Shown here one piece after another: positions 51,322 through 60,132 of a DNA stretch of 64,000 nt; position 1 is the stretch's first letter; every line of letters starts with the position of its first letter. The stretch lies in assembly GCA_036245525.1 (NCBI GenBank), contig BTPG01000003.1:137737082-137801081 (forward strand), read 5' to 3'. The notes below the pieces were generated by a model. The model was given only the letters and a program-made list of their open reading frames with translations, was not told the DNA's origin and did not search any database. The position numbers were made by a program, and so were the translations under genes. This stretch comes from Semisulcospira habei. Taxonomy: Eukaryota > Mollusca > Gastropoda > Semisulcospiridae.

Positions 51322-52215
51322 GGGAAATAGATTTACAATGATAATGATGATTTAAGGGTAGTGGCATTATTCTGAAACCACCACGCGCAAGTTGTATCAG
51401 GACTGAATGGCAGCCTACACACCTGCCTAAGGACTGAAACGGCGTTGATTCACGTGAACTTCAACGCAACGCAACACAACCTTCCCATCACTTATTACCG
51501 TACGGAACCTTAAAGCTAGGGCGATCGAACATTACGCCACGACAGAAGATACATGTTACTACATACTTAGAGTAACTAATAGACTTACTGCTCTAGACAG
51601 CCATGGGGGATGACGTCATCATACTGCATAAGTTGTTGCCGGGTCACTCTAAATAGCTGTGTACCAAAAGTGTGACATTGATCACACCAAAAAAAAAAAA
51701 TCACTTGAAATACTTCTAAATGTTATTTTTTCTGTGTTTTTCTGTAAATAAGGATTTAAATCAACATTTTACGTAAGAAAAAAAATGAATATTTGCATTC
51801 ATGCATTTGCATGTTTTTGTGAGGTGATAACGATGCGACCGTCCAACGTAATTTATTTGGAAGTATGAATGAAGCCAGAAACCAAATTATTCATTCGAGC
51901 TTCGCGCTCCCTCTCCGAACCTCTTTCAAACTGACAGAGTGCACTACTAGCCTTCCGCTGACAGCCCGAAGCAATTCAGTCATATGCAACATAGTTCGTG
52001 GGCCGTATGTTTTATATCAGTCGTAAGATGCGAAAATGATGTACGTCCAACGTCAGTAACAGCGAAAACAGGAAGCGATCGTCGATAACCATTTTAAAAA
52101 CAAACAAACAAAAAACAACTGAGTCTGTATTAGTTTCATTCACAATTTAATCACGACCTACACGTTCCCAACACATACCCCAAGGTCTCTGGATAAAAAT
52201 AGTTATGTCTTCATG
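51322..52215. other. Intergenic sequence, unannotated
   Basis: No feature recognised. A fragment near 51353 (TTTAAGGGTAGTGGCATTAT) resembles a TTAA mini-element arm. Confidence 0.4.
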
Positions 52216-52567
52216 GGTTCCGGCGTCGGATTTTTCTCCTCTAGTAAGTGTCACCGTTAATTCGGGCGGACCGTCGGGGGTTCTTTCTCCGGGTACTCCG
52301 GCTCTTCCTCCCCCTCCACTTTGGTATCAGTTTCAGCCCACTTAATCAAATTTCAAATACAAACGATTTTCAATTTCCAAAAACTACAGTAGCTCGCTTG
52401 AGCTTGCCCTTAGCACCACGTGAATGTTCTATGTTTATGTACAGTGTGTGAGTGAATGCGCCGTGGTTCACGTGAGCGTGCTTGTTGGGTTAAGTTCGCG
52501 GCGGCGCTTTGAGCCGATTTTCAATTGGGATAAAGCGCCTATTTAATGCGCTTATTATTATTATTAT
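52216..52567 (+). mobile_element. tRNA-headed SINE, 5'-truncated copy
   Basis: It starts inside the head (GGGTTCCGGCGTCGGATTTT) and runs through a body with CTTCCTCCCCCTCCACTTTG, TACAGTAGCTCGCTTGAGCT and AAAGCGCCTATTTAATGCGC to an (ATT)n tail at 52552-52565. It is nearly identical to 61911-62264 in the other orientation. The A box and B box are missing. Confidence 0.9.
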
Positions 52568-53640
52568 ACGTGTAGTGAAAAGAAGCGGTGCCCGGCCGTT
52601 GCCGCGGGTTGACGTGTGGCGCACGCGTTAATCACACACTCACTTCAGCCCACAAACAGCAGAAAACAGCGGGTTTAGACTTTTTATTCAGTGAAACTCA
52701 ATCCAGGGGCGGATTAGTTACCTGGAAAGGGGGGGGGGTTCCAACTTTTGGTTTGGAACCTTCAACCAGGCCTATGCCGATACAAAAGGTATCCGGCCGG
52801 GGGGGGGGGGGAGGGGGGGAGCGGGGTAGAGAGAAGGCGCATGCGTGTTAAGACTTACCAATCGCCAAAATATCAAACGTGGGGGAGGGGGGGGGGGGTC
52901 CAAACACCCCAAAAAGGGACTCTGTTACAACATATTACAGAATGTTTGGCGTCTGGCTATCCTGTAACCACCACCCACCCCCCTCCCAGATCCGCCCCTG
53001 CAATCAGATTTGGTGCATGAAAATGAGTATGTCACATTTCCATTTGCCATTTTGGGCAACTTTGACATTTAAGGCGTAAAAACACAAACAAAGACGTCGT
53101 ATTTTGAAGTGAATTTTTATTCAATTCAAAGACTTTTCATTTCCGTAAATGTATGGGCAACACAACCCATAGGTAATAAATGTTTACAAAAACACTCATC
53201 TGACAGTATGACCCTCTGTGGTACTGACACAGCTTTGGAGAGTGACCCTGTTAAATTTTGTCCGTCCTGGGGCCAGACATGACTGACTGATGTAAAAGGA
53301 ATATACATTTATACATAATAGACTTATGACGTAATAACATCTTTCATGACGTTGCAGTCTCCAGTAGCGTGCTTGTTGTTTCGAACAACACAAATAGTAA
53401 CTTTGAACTTTAGAACGTTTTGGTGATCTTTTATAGAACGAAACTTGCATCCAAGACGCGTCAGAAAAAGGCCTACAATAAGTCCGCCATTAGTCGCTAC
53501 AAAGCTTTTTGTAGCTCGGTCAAAGTGTGGTACAGTTTGCGCTAAAGGATTGGTCGTGTGACGTCACGGTAGGAATGAAAACAAACATGTTTGTGCCTGT
53601 AGGCAGATAAATATGGAGAGATGAGAAGCGTTTAAAAGCT
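52568..53640. other. Intergenic, G-tract-rich sequence
   Basis: Poly-G runs of 10-13 nt near 52729, 52799 and 52887. Long open frames here are artefacts of glycine-encoding runs. No gene. Confidence 0.5.
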
Positions 53641-53646
53641 AATAGA

Positions 53647-53740
53647 GGGGGGGGGGGGGGGGTTGAATCTCTGACTTTAGACCTTACAGCTCTAGAGCCG
53701 TAAAGTCCAAAATCCTGTCAGCCGGACCAACACACAACAA
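53647..53740. repeat. CTTACGGCT hairpin repeat, copy 1, next to a 16-nt poly-G
   Basis: CCTTACAGCTCTAGAGCCGT-AAAG forms a short hairpin followed by TCCAAAATCCTGTCAGCCGG. It matches the longer palindrome at 54667-54737. Confidence 0.6.
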
Positions 53741-54023
53741 AGAATCACTGAAACCCAGCTTGTCTCTGACATTGCACCTGATCATCGAACAGTTTTGGAC
53801 TGACATGTGCCAAATGTTATTCCTACTTTGTGCGGGGAATTATTCATGCCAACATTAAAAATAACCTGCGTGGCTATCAGATTGCTTGGTTATCAGATTA
53901 GACCATGTGGCATGCCTGACACCTTACTCAATTTTCTTGGGGCCGGAGGGGGGGGGGGTGAGGGGTGGCAGGGCCCCTCTCGCCCACCCCTCTCCCCGGT
54001 TCATACGCCACTGAGTGGCACTG

Positions 54024-54132
54024 ACTGATAAAGTAATATGCTGGCGATTCAAATAAGAGTATTGAGCAGGTTCAGGATGACTGATAAAGTAATATGCTGG
54101 CGATTCAAATAAGAGCATTGAGCAGGTTCAAG
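54024..54132. repeat. 56-bp tandem duplication
   Basis: The unit starting GACTGATAAAGTAATATGCT occurs at 54024-54079 and 54080-54132 with one base difference, so it is recent. Confidence 0.95.
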
Positions 54133-54666
54133 GGCCAACCGGCAAAGAAGTTCCAAAAGTTCTCGGACAGACCAAACGCTTCATCAGCGTTTCGAACATA
54201 CATGTAGTATAACTATCATGGCTGTTCGAGGCAGGCGCTGTCGTGCATGATCTAATTTGTTTTGGTCGTCTATCGTGTGAGCCGTGTCCTGTATGTGCAC
54301 GGGTATAAATTTAGAAGCAACACAGAAAGTATGCCAAGCGATTAGAATGTGGTAATTCAGTATCCTATTCTGAACTACATGCTGTTTGGGAATTCACAGA
54401 GCTAATCATTCTGTTGGTTACTCAAAGTGTAAATCATTATTTTCAGTACAACTATAACTGATTCAGTAGTACATTATTATGAAAGTTGCGTGGCTTTATC
54501 TATTTCCCCAGCTTTTTTTTTTTCTTTTTCAGCCTTGCATTTCCATGATTACCAGTTTCGTGTGGTCGATTACTTTGCCGCCCTGTTTGCATCATTGTGT
54601 GCTGGTTTGGTTTAAACAGTTGATTGCTTTGCAAAATGCATAAAATGATACACAACAATTTCTTGG

Positions 54667-54737
54667 TGTGCCAGTGGTTTGTGATTTTGTATCTTACGGC
54701 TCGAAGCCGTAAGGTCCAAAATCATAGACCGGCACAC
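54667..54737. repeat. CTTACGGCT hairpin repeat, copy 2
   Basis: 71-bp interrupted palindrome: GTGTGCC, GTGATTTTG, CTTACGGCT, centre, AGCCGTAAG, CAAAATCAT, GGCACAC. Confidence 0.7.
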
Positions 54738-55661
54738 GTTGCACCATCATTGTAGATGTTAGAATTCATGGCACAAGCTACTACAATATTACATTAGTCG
54801 TGACTGCAAACTTTATTTTCCGTCGTTTTTAAGAAAATCTGCAAGTTACTCTTTGGTCACAGCATTGAATTTTAGCTAACTTGGCGCGCTATGTAGAACT
54901 GCAAACGAAAGTTACCTGTTAAAAATTCCCTCCTTGAATTCCCCTCATTAACACTGACCTAATCCTTTTTTAAATCAGTTGCATTTGACTGAGAGATGTT
55001 TCAAGTCCTTTTTTTACTTGAATTATGCCGCGGCGCGAAATAACGTAGCCGGCAGTCATCCGTGTCAGTGACCTCTCCGACACCTCTCAGTCGCAGCTTT
55101 TAACTGACCATACATTACATCCTTCGCACCCATCCCGATACGGGTGACTGATTCACGGCACTGATACGTGCTTCTGGGCCTGATAAGCTGACAAAAGTAC
55201 ATAGGTGGCTGGGTACTGAGTAGGGGAGAAGGATTCCATCATGGACTGACATTCTTCACGGCTGTGGCATCTCCCTGACCGCAAGACTGACGTATGAGAG
55301 CGTCTGCGGGGGCGCATGATGATCTATGCCTCCTGCGATTAGATTTAGGAGCTATGGTCTCCTGCTGGTTTCATTCAGCGTATCTCTGCCATTACTCGTG
55401 CAGAACAAAGATGGTAATTTCAGGCCATATGAGCTTGAAAGATGTAAGAATTTATGTCCGTTGGAAGTGAAGAAGGCGAACAAGAGTCAGCAGTCCAAGA
55501 GCATGCTGTGTTGGTTTATTTCTTTTCAGTATCATTTAAGTCATGTCTGACTGAGGTCAAGATTTTTTCCCCCTCAAAGTTGTCGGCAACATTTCGTAAC
55601 ATTGTATCAAAGGCGCTGAGGTTCGTTCCAGTCTGTCCCTTCTATGTTTTGCAAGAGAAAT
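54738..55661. other. Intergenic sequence, unannotated
   Basis: No gene or RNA recognised. Confidence 0.4.
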
Positions 55662-55708
55662 AGATTATCATGCGCCCCTGCAGTCGCAGGGGCTCATGAT
55701 AATCTATG
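55662..55708. repeat. ATAGATT-CATGAG-CCCCTGC palindrome, copy 1
   Basis: AGATTATCATGCGCCCCTGC with its complement GCAGGGGCTCATGATAATCT around a short centre. Same family as 58452-58503 and, in degenerate form, 59205-59251. Confidence 0.75.
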
Positions 55709-55881
55709 TTTTCTTGAAGTCAGACCCGAACCCTGTTAATATCATCGGCTTGAGAGTGTTTTGGGTTTTCTCTTTGACTTTGGTGTTTTTGTTGTTGTTG
55801 CCGGTTCAAGTTTGGTTGTGGGTGATCGATGTAGGAACCGCCTCGACAAAAAGCTAATACCGACTGCCAGAGGCGGGATAA

Positions 55882-55967
55882 CTCATTCGAGACGTGCCGT
55901 ATCTGGATACGCGGCTTAAGCCTGTCCCTTACATCCGCGTATCCGGAGTCGGCACGCCTCGAATGAG
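55882..55967. mobile_element. TTAA-type palindromic mini-element, short subtype
   Basis: 86 bp, CTCATTCGAGACGTGCCGTA to its inverted complement ending CTCGAATGAG. The right flank is TTAA and the left flank ATAA. Confidence 0.7.
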
Positions 55968-56184
55968 TTAACTCCACCTTTGTAAAATCGCATCGCCGTG
56001 GTCACTTGTTGATGTCACTCCAGATGACCAATCAGCCTGAAACACAACGTAAACGGGGTTCAAAGCATTGGTCCTTGTGATCATGACTCTGTGTTTTGTT
56101 GACAGGTCTTTGGTGTACGCATATGTATACGCCTATTTAGCGTCGTTCTAATATACACGTAAAACTATTTTTATCTGGGTCTGA

Positions 56185-56256
56185 CTCATTCGAGGCGTGC
56201 CGCATCCGGATACGCGGCTTATGCCGCGTATCCGGATGCGGCACGTCTCGAATGAG
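56185..56256. mobile_element. TTAA-type palindromic mini-element, near-perfect short subtype
   Basis: 72 bp with 34-bp arms (one mismatch) around a TTAT loop. The arm contains GCATCCGGATACGCGGC and ends CTCATTCGAG. The right flank TTAA is shared with the next mini-element. Confidence 0.8.
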
Positions 56257-56260
56257 TTAA

Positions 56261-56470
56261 CCCATTTTCCTCGGACACTACGTCAAGATATGGATCAATC
56301 ATGAGAATTCATTGTAGTGCCAGAATAGTTTGGCGCCTCTACGCACCAAGCTTTTTTGCACACCCGGCTTGAACTATCGTGGGGTCGATCTGCCTTCTGA
56401 ACTGTTACGTAATCCGTCTTCAGAGACCAATTCCCCAAATCAGTGGGGAAGTTCTATCGTTGGGGCTGAA
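56261..56470. mobile_element. TTAA-type mini-element, long subtype (degenerate)
   Basis: It starts at TTAA-CCCATTTTCC, carries GTAGTGCCAGAATAGTTTGG in the middle, and ends near GGGGCTGAATG. The second palindrome arm is degenerate and the right TTAA is lost. Confidence 0.5.
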
Positions 56471-57197
56471 TGTGTGAATATTCGTGTTCCTGATTGTAAC
56501 TAAAGTAGAAGTAATCAGGTGTTTGACGATTACATTTTGTAATCGTAATAGCTCGATTTCGGGTTTGTATAATGTAAGCCGGAATCCTTAGCTTTACACA
56601 TTGTTACGTGGTTGTCGTAGTAGTATTATGATGTAATCACACCAGACGCACGCACGTAGGAACTTGTAAAGAAACTTCACTCAGCTGCAACTCTTCACAC
56701 GTTCGCACAAGGTTGTAGACCATACTGGAGTAACAGTTCCAACAATATTTTATTGCAGCGACGCGATCTCCACACAATGCATCCACATATGCACCAACAC
56801 TGATCACACTGTCCGGCTCCTCTACAACAATGTGTCAACACTTTTGACACACAGCGTCTCTCATACAATATTTCCTAACACGCTCTTTTATACTATTACA
56901 GATTTCCAACAAATTCGCACAACACAACCAATCCGCAAAAAAAGAAAACGTAACCAAAACTTATTAATATTCGTGAAAAAGAATGCTCTAGAAATAACTA
57001 CAAATTTACACTACCATCTAAGCACCTTTGATACAATGTTACGAAATGTTGCCGACAACTTTGACGTCATATCTGAGGTCACTAGAAAGATCGCGACCCT
57101 GCTCGAACCTTTCAGTCTAATTTAGGTCAAACATTACAACAAACTACGCGTCACAACAAAATCGATCGCAATTCTCCGTGAGAAAGAAAATGAATCC
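56471..57197. other. Intergenic sequence, unannotated
   Basis: No feature recognised. The small open frame at 56832-57125 has no homology I recognise. Confidence 0.4.
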
Positions 57198-57201
57198 TAT
57201 A

Positions 57202-57374
57202 GGGCTCGGGAAGCTGACGTCATCACGCCAGTCGTGGCGGCCATCTTGTGAGGATACGGGACTAGGCGCTCATAAGGAAATCCGCTGTTTTTGTAATGTC
57301 AGAAAAGTCCTGACGTAATATAAGCAATAACAGCAAGTCTGGCCACCACACTAGGAAACCGCATACCAGAATCT

Positions 57375-57407
<33 letters not shown>

Positions 57408-57544
57408 TTTATTTCCAAAGAGGAAGTAAATTGAAGAAAAACATGTTGAAACACTATTTCGCTACTATACTGACTATGGTAGCCTTTTAAGATGGCGGCT
57501 GACGCGCCGACGCTGCTAGGCAGCGCGGGGAACTTCCCGAGCCC
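57202..57544. mobile_element. GGGCTC-ended MITE, copy 2
   Basis: 343 bp with inverted ends GGGCTCGGGAAG and CTTCCCGAGCCC-type, flanked by TATA/TATT. It contains GGCGGCCATCTTG (57237-57249), AAGATGGCGGC (57489-57499) and a 31-nt poly-T (57376-57406). Confidence 0.85.
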
Positions 57545-57682
57545 TATTAAAAAGGTACGTAATTCTTATCCAAAATAACTCAAATGAATATCGGAGCTTT
57601 CCTATGATGCTCTCAAAGAATAACACAACCACAAACGTAACACACATTACACATACAATGCGTGAAAAAAAGTGCCCAGTGA

Positions 57683-57786
57683 AGGCAAAAGACAGTAAGT
57701 CCATTTTAGTGAAAAGCAAGATTTTCATTGTATTACAATGAAAATCTTGCTTTTCACAATAAAATATTACTTACTGTCTTTTGCCT
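57683..57786. repeat. 104-bp foldback repeat
   Basis: Inverted arms AGGCAAAAGACAGTAAGT and GTGAAAAGCAAGATTTTCAT meet at the centre (57732/57733) with small internal differences. No second copy in the window. Confidence 0.85.
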
Positions 57787-58143
57787 GTACAGGAAAAAAA
57801 CAAACCCAACTATTCGCAACAGATGGTGCTGATGTTGCCTGTGCAAGTAAGTGGCTTGTATGCTGCTGATCGATGATTGGTTTCGTTGTTTTTTTGTTTG
57901 TTGCCGGTTATGTTAGTTCAGGTAAATAGACACCATTTCACGGCAATTTGCTCCCATGCAAACTGCCTACCAATCGTTTACCAAGTATTAAAACAATAAT
58001 TTTATCTGCCCGTGTTGCAAGCATGAACATTTCTTTTGCAGGAAATGTCCAACGTAGCATCCCCATCGTCTTGCGTAACAAGCGCTAATGTCTGAAAAAT
58101 TCGGTCGTATACTCGGCAGTTCGCCCATCAGATATCTTGTTAA

Positions 58144-58350
58144 CCCTTTCAGCTCCAAGGTCCCATTTCTCAAATTTTTGGAGGTATTGCCCAACGACTA
58201 TATACCAGTTGCAGGAGATGGGTTGACCATAATAATTCAAAGGTAGAGCCAGATTAGCTTGGCGCCTTCAGGCGCCAAACTAATCTGGCACTACCCTTGA
58301 ATATTTATGGTTAAGCCATCTCCTGCTGTAGGGATCCGGGGCTAAAAGGG
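58144..58350. mobile_element. TTAA-type mini-element, long palindromic subtype
   Basis: 207 bp from TTAA-CCCTTTCAGC to GCTAAAAGGG-TTAC. The core palindrome is centred on GCTTGGCGCCTTCAGGCGCC, with outer arms CAGGAGATGG and CCATCTCCTG. Confidence 0.8.
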
Positions 58351-58451
58351 TTACTTATTTTTTTGACTGGGGTAGTTTTGGTATGATTGATGGCGAGGTG
58401 TTAACGACTGAATGCCAACCAACCTATGCAAATATTTCTCATCTGCAAGAG

Positions 58452-58503
58452 GCATTGATTCTCATGAGCCCCTGCAGCTGCAGGGGCTCATGAAAATCTA
58501 TGC
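58452..58503. repeat. ATAGATT-CATGAG-CCCCTGC palindrome, copy 2
   Basis: GATTCTCATGAGCCCCTGCA followed by its complement TGCAGGGGCTCATGAAAATC. Near-perfect 52-bp palindrome. Confidence 0.85.
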
Positions 58504-58746
58504 GTCTTGTGGGTAAATATGGTAATGATGCGATTGCTGTATAGACTTGCGCTATACAGTGTTTGTTTAAAAGCAAAATGTTTACAGCCACATTTTCCTT
58601 CGGTGTAGTGTACACCACACTTCAAGATTTTGTTCAGGTGTACGGTTGTACCTGAGGTGTAGATAGACATTAACTCACAGCAAGCAGCACCGGTACCGAA
58701 CTTGGTCAGCCAGCAGTACCAATGACCGATGAAAAAGGGGGGTTAA

Positions 58747-58935
58747 CCCATTTAGTCCCGACACACCACAGAAGGAAATGGATTGACCATGATAATTTAA
58801 GGGTAGTGCCGGATTAGCTTGGCACCACACTAATCTAGTACTACCCTTGCATTATCATGGTCATCCCATCTCCAGCAACCGGTAGGCATTAGGTGATACC
58901 TCCAAAGTTTGGGAAATACGGCCGTGGGGCTAAAT
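58747..58935. mobile_element. TTAA-type mini-element, long subtype
   Basis: It starts at TTAA-CCCATTTAGTCCC and ends GGGGCTAAAT. The core arms are GACCATGATAATTTAAGGGT and its partner CTTGCATTATCATGGTC. Confidence 0.7.
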
Positions 58936-59204
58936 CGGCCGGTCTAATGTTCCTGCTCCTCAGTTGCAGGAGGGTATCAGGGGTTTAAGCGTGCGACTAG
59001 CTCTATATATGAAATGTCACTCTCACCCGAGCACAGTCTACAGTTTTGGCTAACTCCGCATTGTGAAGTATGGCGGGGCGCCAAATGACGTAATGGCATG
59101 TTATGTGTTTCATTCTTGCGCTCCTGGGACACGTTTACCTCCCTTGTAAATTTCCTCAACCTAGGAATATAAATTGAACCAGTCTTACCTAGGAAGAGGT
59201 TTAT

Positions 59205-59251
59205 ATTCTTATGAGGCCATGCGTCTGAAAGGACTCATGAGAATCTATGCC
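59205..59251. repeat. ATAGATT-CATGAG palindrome, degenerate copy 3
   Basis: TATGAGGCCATGCGTCTGAA then GGACTCATGAGAATCTATGC. The centre has diverged. Confidence 0.5.
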
Positions 59252-59411
59252 CTGTGCATACGAAAGGATATGACGTAGGGATCGTCTGCTACCGATATCG
59301 CCAGTGCGTGTACATTTAGAGGGGTTCGGGTGTGTGAACGTGCTTAGATAAACATGGCATAGATGGTTGTGCTGTGCTGGCAACTAATTCAGATTATGTT
59401 GCAATCATTAA

Positions 59412-59463
59412 CTCATTCGAGACGTGCCGCCTCCGGATACGCGGCTTGTCTCGACTGAATGAG
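59412..59463. mobile_element. TTAA-type palindromic mini-element, shortest copy
   Basis: 52 bp, TTAA-CTCATTCGAGACG ... GAATGAG-TTAG, with one arm shortened. Confidence 0.7.
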
Positions 59464-59640
59464 TTAGCAAATTAAAAAAAAAAAATCGGTGGCCTTTTCG
59501 CACCAAATATAAGCCAGTATGAAGGTGACGACTGACCTTAGCGTTTAGCATTTATAGCTAATGCATTTTATTACTATTTTTATACAAATGCATGCACCCG
59601 TTGTTCAGTGATCTTCAGTGTTTATGATGACTTGATTTAA

Positions 59641-59844
59641 CCCTTTTCATCCTGATACATCCACTGCTTGAAATAAATTTGACTGATAGTTCAAGGGTGG
59701 TGCTAGTATAGCTTGGCGCCTAAGGCGCCAAGATATTCTGGCACCTCTCCTGAACTAAAACATTTGATCTATCTCCTAATCTGTAATATAGTCTTCAGAG
59801 GACAAAAAGCAAATTTTACAAAATCAGCTTCAGGATGTAATGGG
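59641..59844. mobile_element. TTAA-type mini-element, long palindromic subtype
   Basis: 204 bp between TTAA at 59637-59640 and 59845-59848. Ends CCCTTTTCATCC and GGATGTAATGGG. The core palindrome is centred on GCTTGGCGCCTAAGGCGCC. Confidence 0.85.
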
Positions 59845-60132
59845 TTAAAGACATGCGTAATTCGTGTCGACCTAATCAGTGGAATCATTTTGGGGGAAGG
59901 CTGTAAAGTAACATTTTTATCATGCAATCTTTCTTCATCCAGCGACGAAAAGCCCCCAAGCCGGTTTTCCCAAGGAAATGGAGACAAGATACTGTCAGCA
60001 TGAGGCACTAGGTCTTCATAAGTCCCCAGACCTGAACTGCGGGTGACTCAAGACTGAATCTATGTCTCGCACTGGATCGTGTTCAGCGGCTTTAGGGCAA
60101 TGAAGTTAGTCTCGATAGTTCTGTGGACTAAT

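Noticed and set aside
52588..53079. Overlapping plus-strand frames in G-rich intergenic DNA
   Set aside because: Low-complexity glycine runs, no domain, no splice context.
55662..59848. A CRISPR-like array, because of many similar short palindromes
   Set aside because: The spacing is irregular, the repeats are of several families and diverged, and the host is a eukaryote.
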